Origin: Synchiropus splendidus
Taxonomy: Eukaryota; Chordata; Actinopteri; Syngnathiformes; Callionymidae
Length of the DNA stretch: 64,000 nucleotides
Assembly (NCBI RefSeq): GCF_027744825.2
Contig: NC_071340.1
Location: forward strand, 8,757,501-8,821,500
Reading direction: 5' to 3'
Under the pieces are notes generated by a model, which was not told the origin of the DNA, ran no database searches, and worked only from the letters and a program-made list of their open reading frames with translations. The stretch's first letter is position 1; each line of letters starts with the position of its first letter. Both the position numbers and the translations under genes were made by a program. Positions 9,801 through 22,410 of this stretch are shown here, piece by piece.

Positions 9801-12800
9801 GCTGACTTTCGGTGGAAGACCCTGATGGGAAATGAACAAAGATCTGCTCTCTCCAGAGGCTGTAGAGTGCCGAGAGTGATGAGCTCCTTCAAATTCAATA
9901 TGTTCTGTAGAGAGTTCCAGGCTGCCCGAGCAGAGTACTCAAGAGTACTTACCTCATCAAACTCAGCGTAAGTGCTCGGGGTTTGGTGATGTAGTCGCAT
10001 AAATTGTGAGAAAGCAGTCTTAAAATGGCTTCATGAATTACACTATGCCAATGTGATAAATGATGCCTCTCAACCCAGTGCTGTGGTGAATGATGACCTG
10101 CGGCAGACCGTGAGACGCAGTGATCATTGAGCTCAGGGAGGAAGGTGGGAGCTCTGGGATGGAAAGAGAAGCCAGTCCCTTCACCGGGTGTCGGCATGGG
10201 ACTTGTTGGCGACAGATTCTTTGCTTTGACTTTATTGACAGGGGTGAAGTCTAAGTGACAAAAATATAAAAGTCTTTAATAATGATGGGCTGATGAGGCT
10301 TCCTGAAACACTGTCCTCATATTCAGAGCTCAGAAGGTGGCGCCCTTGGTTTAAAAATTATGTGCGGTGTCATTATGGTTGTTTATATTCATATAAGATT
10401 TTAGGCCAGACTTTTTGAGCTCTTAAAATGAGGGTACTGTTTCATGAAGCCCCATAAAGGCCTGTTGCGATGCTCAACCTTACGGACGGAGCTGTATTTC
10501 TGCACATTTACACAAAGCTTACACATACAGACCAAATGGAGCAGTACCACCAGAATCTGTCGGGGCAGTGTTGCTGTTATCACCTGATATGTAGCACTAA
10601 TGAGACACGAAGAAGACAAACACAGAAATTCTCCGTCCTCCAGTGGCATCATATTTAACAGCCTCTTGACCACCGCCTCCTACAACGCTGCGTCTGTTTA
10701 CTTCTTTTGTGCAAGAGGTACATTATCAATGCTTCCTCCACTGTCGCCATGTTTGCTTTGGAGTTTGTCCATGTCATAAACTTTTGACTGTGGGCTGCTC
10801 CCCCTGTGGACATATTGGTGAACAGCAATACCAACATAAAGAACACATAGAGGCGTCACTGTTTGTAATAGACGGGTAGAATTTTGTACATAAAGGGAGC
10901 ATAAATGGGCCTTCAGCCCTTCACTAGTATTTAACGGTGAGTCACACACGCGTGGAGTCCAACACAAACAGGAAAAAGGATCCCAAACAATAGTTATATT
11001 GTAATCAAAACCTTCACCAGCTGGGACAAAGGTAATAGATGTCTGGGAGGTTTTCAGACCAATTAAAAGACAGCGCAGTTCTGTCTGCGATTTCACTTCT
11101 GGAAACCTTTCCAGGGCTATTTTACACTCAATACTCATTTTCGCTCTGTGGTAAGTACAAGATGAGCCTTTAAGTTTGATGTTTGATTAACTGTCACGGC
11201 GGCGACGCAGTATGCTCCAAGTGTGAGTCACAAGTCCCAACTGGCCCTCCATCTGACATTTTGACCCGTCAGTCTGCGAGCTGAAAAGGGCAAACCGCCG
11301 GACGTTGGACAATCCCAATGGACACCCAGTCGGAGGACCGTCCAAGCCTCCTTTAAATCCACCAGCAACCCTTTATGTCAAGCATCGAATCCTTCATGCA
11401 GTCATCCAGCCCCTGCCCCCATCCGCCCAACACCACTCTAATCCAGAGCTGGCGAGGCTTGGCAGTGCTCACTTTGAATGCCCCGCAATCTGTGCTCACA
11501 ACAGGCTTAACCCAGTGCTAATCCTTGTCTTCCCATCCAGCCATCATTATCCCGGCACTGATACCGTCTGCATTTGCCGCTTTGTGGCAACCATCCTGGT
11601 CCAGTGAAACATGCTGCCGCTGCGACAACTGAGACAGAAGAAATGGAGACACAACACAATCAGATGAGGAGCATGTAAACTATTAACACCTCCTGCCATA
11701 ATGTCCCTCCTAGTGGCCCCTGGAGAGGCACTAACAGTCGTCCCTTAATGGCTGTAACAGTCTTGTCTCGTGATTTGTTGTTAGTGTGACTCACTGTGAG
11801 TACATAAAGACGTGGAGGTGTGTAGTTGTGTGGGATGTTTTAGCAAAAGCTGACTCCACGCATAAGGGATGTCAGCTGGATTAGATGTGAAGTTTAACGG
11901 ACACATTTAATTTAGGGAATTAGGCTAAACGCAGACAAGCGGTCCCACCCAATACTTGAGTTGATAGTAGGCTACAAACTGGTCATGAAGAGGAAGCGAG
12001 GGAAGTGATAGAATGAGAGGTGTTTAAATTGCCGTTGCAGCCGCATGAATGAAATGTGTCAGTGTAAATATCGGTCAAGAGATTCACAGCCATCTTGGTC
12101 TGGGCTGGACATGGGTTTGATTTGGCTGAGGACGTCATGGTGGGGCAGAACTTGAGTTCACTCCAGAGTTAGACCTTGTTACGACAGTCAACTAGAAGGA
12201 CGCACAAGCTCAAGCAGGACAACTCCAGGTTCACTCCAAACCGGAGCAGCCCAGGGCCGGATTACTTGCTGTGATTTTTGGATTTGCCTTGCGTGGTGCG
12301 ATAAACCGTACAAAGAGGTAAACATATCGTGGTGCTGCCACAGTGATGCTAATGAAGGCTGGGAGCCACCAGAGACAGAGAAGAATTTAAAATCCAACAA
12401 GGGAGCGGGATTCAAATGACTGCGTTTCCCACACAAGGAAGGGACAAATTATATTGCAGTCAATTATTGCGTGACTGATGCTGCAGGCTTCTGATTATGA
12501 AAATGAGACATTTTTGTAGCACTGCTTCAGCGACAAACCTGTTTTGCTGCTGGACTTTAATTAACACGAAACCAAAAACATGGAGAAAATATCGACTTTA
12601 GTATGCGGCAGGCAAACGTAGCGACACGCTCATAAGTGAAGCTTGATTTCAATTTTGGGAGCGCTGTAAGCGCCAAATTAATTTTTCCTCATTGAAGAAG
12701 ATTTCGATCCGATTTACAGCAGCACGTCTGCTCCAACTCTACGTTGACTCTAGACAAAAGAATGAGCTGATTTTTTATTCAATATTAGCCAAGCGACTCT

Positions 12801-13175
12801 GGATGTTAGACGGGCGACACCCTGGACCAGGTGTGGGCGAGGAAAAGAAAATTGACTTAAAACTAGCTTTGACTTTGTGATCCAAATTTTATAGAATGAA
12901 ACATGGAATGATTTCCTGTATGGATGATAAGCGTTTCTTGGTTGCAGAAGAACAGTTCCTCTTTCTTTATCTATCATTTATATTATTTTACGAGTTCATT
13001 TTCCTACAAGCTATTTTTTCTTGATCTTTCATTTATTTTAAGCAACAAGAAATACTGTAAAAATAATGTACATTTGTCATAAAATAATCTGATTTAATTC
13101 AATATAAGCATTTTTAATAGCTATGGGAGAAGAAAAACAGGAACCTCAAATGGGAGGAAATGAAAATAAGGACAT
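9801..13175. other. Non-coding interval, mostly unique-looking
   Basis: No exon or RNA gene is supported. Fragments of a common fish interspersed repeat are suspected near 12210-12260 (tccaggttcactccaaac) and 12810-12835 (gggcgacaccctggacc). The stretch 11160-11900 is GC-richer and repeat-poor, so it could hold conserved non-coding elements, but this cannot be judged without comparison. Confidence 0.45.
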
Positions 13176-13220
13176 CAATTTCCCCACTCTGGGACTAATA
13201 AAGGACATCTAATCTAATCT
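13176..13220 (+). mobile_element. LINE 3' tail (CR1/L2-group type)
   Basis: The motif caatttccccactctggg then actaataaagga, followed by a short tctaa tandem, closely matches the stereotyped 3' end of fish CR1/L2-group LINEs and the SINEs that borrow it. Only the tail is present, so the insertion was strongly 5' truncated. Confidence 0.6.
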
Positions 13221-13284
13221 AAAAAAAAACAATTTTGCTGGAACCTCACAAGAGCCGCATAAACACAGGCAATGTGGCTCCCAG

Positions 13285-13410
13285 GCCGACTGGACACATG
13301 GTCCATCACCCCACCCATATAGTTAGACAACAACTTAGATGGACAATTTAGAGTCATTTAGAGTCACAGCACCTTCGTGCTGTGAGGCTGCATTACTAAC
13401 ACACATTTCT
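13285..13410 (+). repeat. Dispersed fish repeat C, degraded copy
   Basis: The order tggtccatcaccccaccc, gacaatttagagtcattt, then gtgctgtgaggctgcattac matches a widespread fish interspersed repeat. That repeat reads 'ccagtccatcacag ... caatttagagtcacc ... cttgctgtgaggcaac'. Better copies lie at 40985-41190 and 35690-35815. Confidence 0.5.
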
Positions 13411-13539
13411 TCCTGCGTCTCGATGTGCGGGCACAAGACGCAGCGAGACGCTCTGAACCTCTCTTTACTGAATCACAGTGGATGTCAGTTGCTATGTATC
13501 ACTGGTTTAGATAAGTCATTCCATGCTGAGCCTGAACCC

Positions 13540-13720
13540 ATCCTCCAACGTGATGCGCCGCCCACGGCATCAGGATATGCCGCAGAAGGTGGAACATGTC
13601 CTTCAATTGAAAACATATCGCGTCAACACGCTATGCTGAAGGCTGACTATGGCGTCAGTATGAGACATAAAAGTCCACTTTCCTAACATCAGTGTGTTAC
13701 GCCATGGGAGTGAAGATGGG
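13540..13720 (+). mobile_element. Fold-back repeat A, half copy (internal part plus right arm)
   Basis: The sequence catcaggatatgccgcag, tggaacatgtcc, cgtcaacacgctatgctgaa, ggcgtcagtatgagac, aaagtccactttcct and cgccatgggagtgaagatgg aligns in order with the reverse complement of 27243-27400. The end matches the outer arm of 25509-25842. No left arm is visible upstream, so one half appears lost. Confidence 0.65.
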
Positions 13721-16700
13721 GCACTGCTTTTATACTTATAAATCTATCTGCCTTGTATTTGTGTGAGAATTCACATTAAATTACTAAAGCCCCAGAGACC
13801 TTGTTCAGGAACACATGAGTCAATGCAAACATATCACATGACTCATTCATTGAAGCAATAATAACATGGAAAAAAATGAGTACAATGTGTCACTTGGACA
13901 TGTGCCAAACTCATGGACTGAGGGCCAACTTTGGCCTACTAAGTAGATTTTTGTGGACTGTTTGAAATCCTCATTCCAAGAGTACACTGACCAAAATCCA
14001 GGGCCAAAGAGTGATGGACTGATTTTCAATGTGGAGCATTAGCAGCTCCATAAGAGAGTAATGCAGAGGGAAGACAGTTTAAAGAATTGATTTTTGCAAA
14101 ACCAATGTTTCCTCTTTTCATTCCTCTTGAGCTGAAAGTTATAGACAGCCTTTTCTGTCTTCATTATGGAGCAGTTAGAAAAAAAGAAGAAGAAGCCGTG
14201 GTTCCCGAAAGAAACCTTATTTATAGATGGAACTGACTTATTTTGAAAATGACTTAGAGAGGAATAATAATTTTCTACGCAATTTAATCTTGGTTTTTGG
14301 ATTTCACTGACACCTCAGCTTTGTACTGTGCATCGAGCCAAGCGTTTTTTGCCGTTCAGCACAATCCAGGTTTAATTTAGGAATCATATTTTTGGAGAGC
14401 TCCAGCTTTCTACTTCCAAACATGAAGCTGTGAAGGATTCAGAGGAACATTGTCAGAGAGTAACAGGGCAAAAAAGCAACACTCGCGTTGAAAATCAAAA
14501 TCCTTTGACTCCACAGAAGCAGCAGGAGAGAAGTTCACCTCTGGGAGAAGTGACGGCAGAGAGAGGGAGGAGGAGAGCCAAGACTTGTTCTCTCCTACAA
14601 AGCTCCGAACCAAGAATTGAGCAGCAGGGAAATTGGCAGAGGGAATAAGGGCAAGTCGGCGTAAATTTGGAGCACAAAAGGCTTAAGGGGGCAGGCATCC
14701 CTGTGGCCCCGAGTGTGCACACGGAGAAACACACACAGTCAAGTGTGCATGGGGCTTAGGAGGTGACTGAGGAGAATTATTGGCGAGGGGATCAAACCAA
14801 AGCCCAGGGGTGATGTCGGAGGAGCTCAGGGACTTGGGGAACTTTTCTCCTCATCTGCCACTCGCACATACAGAAAATACAGTCATCGATAATTAAACAC
14901 AGATTAATCCGCACGCGTGCAGTGAACTTGCTCCCAACACTGACAGAAACCGTCAGTCAAGTCAAACACACTAGAAACTGTGGCCTCGTTTCTGAAAGCT
15001 GTCAGCACCTCTGACGGTGGAGAGGAACAACAACGCTGTCTTCCAATTATCTTCACTTGGGGCGACCCAGCACTCGCCGGCTATTTTTAAAACATAGATA
15101 AGGCGAGTTCCGACCTCATGTTTGTCAGCGATGTGCACCAGGAAGCGAAGGTGCTTCCCAGTTTGATGGTGAAAATACCACTTTTAAAAAGAGCAACTAC
15201 TGTCCAACTTTCCTGACTCAGGCATATGTTTCTCCATGATGTAGGAAGTTTGTTTTGAAGTCATTGCTTCCTAAAGTTCTCCCCCATTGCAGCACAGCTC
15301 TGAACCACCTACCTCCTTGTTACACGGAGCTGTGGTTGAGACGTTTCTGCTTTGCATCAGATCAGAGAAGTGATGTGTGATTCAAGTGAGCTAGTTCACC
15401 ATTTTGCCTTGTTGCCATTTCATTTAACACGTGTCATGTGTGCGCGTGAGCAACACACACTCATGTAGGTGAGATGATCTGTTTTATTCCGATGTGTCTG
15501 TCATCACAGCGGAAGTGAGACAGAACCGAGGCAAGTCTCAGTCTTTTAACTAATATTAAACAGAAGAAAGGTGGTCTTTATTGATTTTGGAGATTCCAGC
15601 ATCACCACTGTCGTCTCCTCCCTGGCTCACGGTTAAGTTTGTTTTTGAGACGCTCCGGTGACGCCAGTTCTCTGCTCCACTATAGCAGCTGAATGAAGAC
15701 AGCAGGTGTATTTTCATCTCTAAACAACCAAACACAGGCGGAGGACGTTCTATGAAGATTAATGGAGCCGTTCCTGTCAGCGCAGAGGAATCACAGCTGA
15801 GTGGGTGGGGCAAAGATCCGATGGGCGGGGCTTATGCACATTTTCTAATGCAAATGCTTTTTCAAGTCATCCAGTTTTGTGCAGACACACACTGTGTTCA
15901 ACATGATTTTAAAAGACACTCACATTGCCAGATTACTTCCTCTTTAATATACTCCATTGGTAAATGTGAGTCTCTTATGTGTCAATGGAAACAGGATTAT
16001 CAAGTTATACACACAAGTCATCTATTCTGTTTCCACACTATGAAGTAAATATAACCACACAAATGCAGAATGATGTCTGCTTTGGCCTCAGTCACAAGGG
16101 GTGTCTGCAGGGGTCCCTCCACTTCAACCAAGTGCTTGAAATGTCAGTGGAACTCGAGGAGTTCTGAGGTTGCTGAATCGGACTCGGTGCACAGTGATCT
16201 TAATACAGAGGACCAGAATCATCAGAGCAATGGTTCAACACTGTCACTATCCAGGAGTGGTCAAAGTAGCAAAAGCGTCCTGGGTTTCTCGAAGAACTCA
16301 CTAATATAGGAGTTAAATTAGATATTCTGTCTGTTTCCTTTGAATTGCTCCAACAATAGGATGCACAGTAAGTTAAATCTGTCTGTGTAGGGCTGAAAAA
16401 ATGCTTGATGCACAGTTGAAATGTGTTCTTCGTCCAAAGGGTTGACAGTTTTGTTAACACATATAAAGGTTTACCCCAATGAAGTTCTAGGTTTCGGGAC
16501 TTGGCACTGCCCCTGTGCTGTTCCACCAGACGTGGCAACATGAGAACCAGAGGCACAATTCAATCCTGGAGCAGCCCATGCCATTCAAAGCTTTATCTCT
16601 CCATCACTTGGAAAAAAAGGCCACTCAGGATTCTAAACGTCGGCTTGCTCAATGTTGATGGGATGCCACGCTCAAGACAATATACTTAAGACATAATGTG

Positions 16701-17246
16701 TGGTGAAGCAGGGTGGAAGGAAAAGCTAAAGTTGATTTCTCCCTCAGTGTGTACGGCAAGCTTTTATGGCCAAAAATGTCAGGCAAAAAAAGAAATAAAT
16801 AATAAATAATTGAGTCACTGAGCTTTTTTAATCCGTTGCATGGAATGTGTTTTTATTGACGCAATAATTCCTGTATTTTACGATGAGCTGTTTGTTTTTT
16901 TTATGGTCTCATCCTAAATGTTGGCTGATTTTATGTTTCTCACTTTGTGTTCCATTTTCTGCTTGAATGGCGCGTCGCTACTAAAGCTTTACTCGGCAGA
17001 CTTGACGTTGTGGAGACCATCGTTCGGATTAAAACTATCAATCTGGTGCTGAAGAAGGACTTGCTTGTTTGTTTTACAGCTGAAACGCTGTGGTGCCCGG
17101 CGGAAGGGATTGTTGATGTTAAAACGTGAATCACCTCTGCGAGCCGGCTGAGCAGCGGAGTGGAGGAATTACACATTTGATTTGTCTTTTACACCACAAA
17201 CCTTTGTGCAACACAATTTATGGAGAGGCATTACTCAGTGGCCTAA
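13721..17246. other. Non-coding interval
   Basis: No exon with recognisable protein similarity is seen. Composition is unremarkable, with no long microsatellite. The stretch 14800-15010 (G/C-moderate, repeat-poor) is a possible regulatory block only by absence of repeats. Confidence 0.45.
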
Positions 17247-17293
17247 ACTCGATCATTCTTTTTTACTGAACTCGATCATTCTATTTTACTGAA
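17247..17293. repeat. Two-copy tandem duplication, 23-bp period
   Basis: actcgatcattct followed by tttttactga recurs 23 bases later as actcgatcattct followed by attttactga, with one substitution. This is a recent local slippage duplication with no assigned function. Confidence 0.85.
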
Positions 17294-18609
17294 TCGGTTC
17301 TGATCTTACCTCGCTTACATTCTATTAAAGTCACTTAACCACGAATAAAAGTCATGAAATGATTTGTTTTCACCACATTTTAACAGCATTTGAAACAGGA
17401 AGCAGGAGACTTGAGCTAGAGGTTTTCCACTCTTGTTTCAACTGCTGCCCCCACGACCTTCAATAAGCCAGAGAAACTGCGAGGATGGCTGGATGGAGAA
17501 GAATGAATCTCAGTCTCTCAGTAGCTATTAAAGATCTTTGCATCCTTTTTCTGAAACTGTCTGATTCTGCTGATGTTTTGTTTTGTTCTGTACAATAAAG
17601 AAAGAATGCTGCTGCTGAATTGGCAACTGGTTGAATATTTCTTATTGAATGATCTGTTCCTTTACAGCAATTCTACCCGGCTGACACAGACAAAATTGCA
17701 ATCTTTGAGTCTTGAGTTTTAAAATGGACACTATTCACGAACAAGCTGATTTCAGTCTTTGAGTTCAGGTCATGGATAGTGCAGAGGCATTTTTCATCCA
17801 GGTAGACGACCTGTGTTTGCAATTCATTTAAGTAAAGTTTGATTTCATCGAAAAGTTACCTGGTCCTGTAAATAAGGAGCCATGAGTCACTTTTGCTGGG
17901 AATAAACAAGAAAGTGTCCGCACAAAGTAAGTGTTATTATGGTCTTGTTATTATTATTAGTCTGCAGTCACAGTGAAGTGTCTTCACAGGAAGGTCCTGG
18001 ACGAGGTGGGGATGAAGCAACATCTGGTTGACATGACCACTGCGCATGAAGGTAATGATCCAGGTGGTTGGTGATGTTTCACCAAGCCCATCAAAACCTG
18101 CCCGCATGTGATATGGTTGATTCTCAAGCTTCTCTTTGAGACGTTGACATTCAATGGAGTACATCCCCCCTGGCATCCAGTCAGTCGGTGGAATTATCAT
18201 CTCAAAATCCCTGATCAACAGTATGATCATGAGCACCACCAGCAGCCTACAGGACCACCAATATCAGCAGGCAGCCTGCTGGGGTGAGAGGTGGACAAGC
18301 TCAAAGCTTGTGTCGCCCAAACAACTTTGTTACCAGACATTGATGAGTGATGAAGTTACAAATTATTTCAACTCTACCAGACATAGCCGGTGCAGCAAAG
18401 CAATGTGTTAGCAATCCCTCTATCTTGGTGGCAATGCATTGGGGTCCCCTCTGCACAACATGTCGACACCAAGGAGGCACCAAAATGAAAATTCTTGGCC
18501 ATAAACAGAAAACCAAAGAAGATGAACATGCGGTCCATGTTATCCCTCTGTATCCATGCAGGCCTGTACACAGCCAAGACTCGCTTTTGCACACTGACAA
18601 TTTCCAGCA
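17294..18609. other. Non-coding interval with unexplained open frames
   Basis: Minus-strand frames at 17937-18239 (100 codons) and 18301-18610 are open but match no family I recognise. No splice sites or domain support them. The nearby fold-back repeat suggests the area is repeat-derived. Confidence 0.4.
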
Positions 18610-19030
18610 TATAATAAGTGCAACGAAGACAAAACTTTTCAGTGCATCAACAGTTGATGCAAAAGGCTTTCACTTGTATCCCATATTTTGCTTCACCCAT
18701 CATATCCTGATGCCGTGAGCAGAGGTTGGGGGAAGAGCGAATGGATCCTAGAGGTGATGTTCCATTCACTCTGAGTCACTTGGTATGTAAAGCACCACAA
18801 ATGATGATCTGTAAAGAGAAGAGCCTCATAAAATGCTATGTGAAAACATCAATGTTGAAGTAGTGATGAGAGCTCCCCTACTGTTACCTCCTATGCTCCT
18901 CCTAGCCTCAGCCCCTCCTTTTGAAACAGCACTTGGGCGAGGAATATCTATTGAAACACCAATGCATCAACATGCAACACGGCATGATGACATCGGTATC
19001 AATTTATAGCTGCAAAAGTCCACTTGAAAA
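18610..19030. mobile_element. Fold-back repeat A, diverged copy
   Basis: The left side (catcatatcctgatgccgtg, 18690-18720) matches the internal tract of the family in reverse. The right side (18950-19030: gaaacaccaatgcatcaaca, then gcaaaagtccactt) matches 27475-27560. The two halves face each other as in the better copies, but the arms are eroded. Confidence 0.5.
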
Positions 19031-22000
19031 TAGACGCTTTGGTTGTGAGAACGCATTGGGCTTTACACCAGAACCATGGGCCAATGCTGCTGCTGGGCTG
19101 CAAGCCAGGGCTTGATCACGCGCGACGGTTTTGCTTGAGTGAAGTTGTGTTGCGCTTTTACATATCTTCAAATGTTTATATAAAGTGAAAGAAGTCCTGC
19201 AGTTGAAACTTGAAATGAAGATGCGTGACACCAGGTTGCTACTGTACTTGGCACAAGGTTGTTTGGGGGCCGTCCTCAGGAAGCTTTCAGAAGACGTGTG
19301 TATATAATGTCTCACCTCTCTTGGACATGTTCAAACCACTCGCGACAGTCAACGCCAACGTGCGAACACTCCGGCTAATTTGTCGACAGCGTTTCATCCT
19401 TCCACTCTGGACGTGAGAATCACATCTGTCAGCCGTCTCATTTTCCATCACCTCCATCGGGTTTATCTGAGCACCCGCGTTTTATATAAGCGATCATTAC
19501 TGATTTACTCAGGCTTTCCTGTTTACACATGAAACTTTGAAAACACTTGAAAGGAATTCACGAGCGAATCACAGCTGATAGATGTTCATGAATGTTTTCT
19601 CTTCGCCGTTGAGTGGCGGCCAACCAGGAGTCAGGATGTGTTATTTATCAAACTGAAATCCGGCAGAGGAATGTGCCTTAAACTTTCATTCTATCCCAAG
19701 GTGGATCAATAAAAGTGTATTCACCAAAATGTCTCATCAATCTCGCCAGCTTGTCCTGCCAAATCAAAAATAGTTCGGCACTCTGCAGCAGCCAACGTTT
19801 TCCTGCTTGAAATCTTTTGCAGGTTTTTGCCTGTTTGCCAAATCCCACCGTCATTTATAGCTGATACCTGTTTGTTCCCTTGAACTTGCTTAAAACAGCG
19901 AGCTGAAAAACTGACCTCAGAATTCTCAAGCATTAAATATCAAAATGGAAATTCATTACCGACACTCGTGTTTCTCGACAACAAATTGGCCGGTGAAAGG
20001 TTATTTTGCGCCACTTTTAGTGCTTGAAAGGACTCATTTCATGCCTGATCTGCTTCGTTGCCTGGTCTGTCTGCTAGTCCTCAGGAAAATATTGCTTATC
20101 AAGATGGAAATAAAAAGGTGAACAGCACTGATTGAAAACTTTCAGGTCTTAATTGTATCACATAGATAGATCACATCAAACTGAAGCATTTTAAGGTGAT
20201 GGATTTGGTTGTTGAATAGAGTGGGAGATGGACAGTCAGACTGGAGGAGAGGCTCCAGTCATGAGGATTTGTTTGGTCCTGGTGAACAAAGAGCTGAGCC
20301 AAAAGGCAAAGCTTCAATCCAGCTTCATTCTCTCCTAAGCTTTGGGTAGTCACCAAAAGAACCGTGACATTAGTCACCCCTGCAGGGCGTCTCGACTTTT
20401 AGACACGCGCTGTTATCAGTGAAAAGTGGAACCGTTGTTACACAACATTAGGAGAAGCAAGTGTTGGTGGCAAAAGGGCACCATGCCTAGTGAGGTCTCC
20501 TGTATGTGCCCTACTTGTAGGAGGCCCTTTGTCATACCTTGGAGAGACTGCAGTATCTCTCTTTGTCGACCTGAGATCGCCCCCAGCATCCTGATGGATG
20601 TTTCCAGGGCATCTTCAGCTCCACTGCCGCCCCCACGATCCGACTGGAGATAAGCAAAAGGTGGCAGTACGCATGAAGAACAATTACAATCCTGCTCGGC
20701 ATATAAAGTGATCACTTTAGAAATCTTCATGGAGAATCCGACTTCTGATAAACATCCTTTAGATGACCCTCATCTATAATATTTCAGTGCTGCTTTTTCA
20801 TTTTTTAAGATTAAAACACTCGTATTCATGAGAGAGCCTCCACTGGTGGATGTTCATGAAAGTTTCCTCCTCCGTCGTCCCCCAGAGCCCCTGTCTAATC
20901 AGGACGCAAATATTTTATTTATTAACCCAATTTCGACAAGAAATCAGGAAAAATGTGCCGCGCTCACTGCAACGTTTTCAAGTCTTTCACCAACTTTGTG
21001 TTGGACTGTAGAATAAAAGCTATTCCTTATGTGTGAATGAGTCAAAACTCTAGGGACTGCACAACACTCTGAGTCACAGACTCACTGGTGATTATATTTC
21101 AGTCGCTCCTTGCATCAATGGTGTTATCTGCATCCAAAAGTGAGGAGCTAACATCTGTGTTCTGGGGAACAATGTTCCATGATTCCTCCCCTGAGAGAGA
21201 AGAGGTTGATGGGGCTTCACCATCGACAAAACACAGAGGATCTCGGTTCAAGGCCCAGCCATGTTCATGTCAGCCGCATGGTGTTTGTGTGGTAGGCAAT
21301 TCATCCACACAGAGGAAGTCACTCAGGAGATGACTGACAGTGTCTATCCAGGGGGCGCCGCAGGAAGCAACCTAATTCCTCCTTTCCATCTGTTCCATCG
21401 CAGACTTGACCCACAACATCTCTGCAACCTGCAGAATGTGTTTCAGTGTTTCCCATTACCATCACGCAGAACTCAGACTCAGAAGCTTCTGAGTGCAATT
21501 CAGATTTTAATATTTCAATGTGCTTGTAGATTTGGAGCGGCACTTGAAGAAGTGTTGATGATTCATGGCCACAACAGGCTCGTCTGTGCATGAATAGTCC
21601 ATTTCAAAAGTTCTTTCATGAAAAAAAAAAACTCCACTTGTGTGACTTGAAAAGATGAAATCGCACAGTGGCGGCATTGGATCTTATCAGCGCTGGTGTC
21701 TGATAAGTGTCTGTCTGAAATGCAGTCTGGGCTTGTCAGACACAGAGAGATGTTACCTGAAAGTGTGATCGCACCTCACTTTCTCTTTCACCCAAAAAAA
21801 ACCCCCATCTTTGATTGTGAGAAGAAAGAGAGGAGAGGCGAGTGCATCTCAGAATTTCGTCAGTTCAAAAGACAAATCTGTCCGGCCTCCCGTCACCTGA
21901 CTATTGTTGTTGGAGGAGATTGTCTGATTCACGCAACCTCAGATCAGATAATCAGAAATGGGAATGTTGTGATAATCACTTTTGTCTTTTCACATCTGAG

Positions 22001-22269
22001 AAAACCTTTTATCGTGTCTGTCAGAGGGGCAAAGCAGAAAAGGGCAGATCTTACACAGACAGACAGACAGATAATCGGAAGGTTGGCCTAAATGTCTGCC
22101 AGATGAAGACAATTTAAGACTTTCTATCGCTTGTCTAGTTTTGCTGTGATGCGTGGCTCGTGTCACTTGGAGAAAAATTCCATCTGCGATCGCGAAGAAA
22201 AGAATGAATTTCACTCAGGGGAACTGATTCCTGTTCAATATTATATCCAAGATGGGGAGCAACAAGAGC
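19031..22269. other. Non-coding interval
   Basis: No supported gene. Open frames at 20426-20653 and 21696-22091 carry no domain and are judged chance. A (CAGA)n-like tract of four units lies near 22054-22070. The stretch 21890-22010, with two gataatca/agataatc motifs, is repeat-poor and could be regulatory; this is speculation. Confidence 0.45.
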
Positions 22270-22410
22270 TTGGGTTTTAGTGGAGGCAACGTTGGGTCTG
22301 GTTGCTTTCCCCTAGACACTCTGGTTTCCTCCCACTGTCAAAAAACAGGGGTCATAAGAGGCGAGTCTAAATTGTCTGTAAGCGCGCGTGTGTGAGTGTG
22401 CATGTCCGGG
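22270..22410 (-). repeat. Dispersed fish repeat C, reverse copy
   Basis: ctctggtttcctcccactgt, then caaaaaacaggggtc, then gagtctaaattgtctgta is the reverse complement of the 'caatttagactc ... acagtgggaggaaaccagag' order of the interspersed repeat seen on the + strand at 35690 and 40985. Confidence 0.55.

Noticed and set aside
21696..22091. 131-codon + strand frame
   Set aside because: No domain, no splice or start context, and an alternative overlapping frame is equally open.
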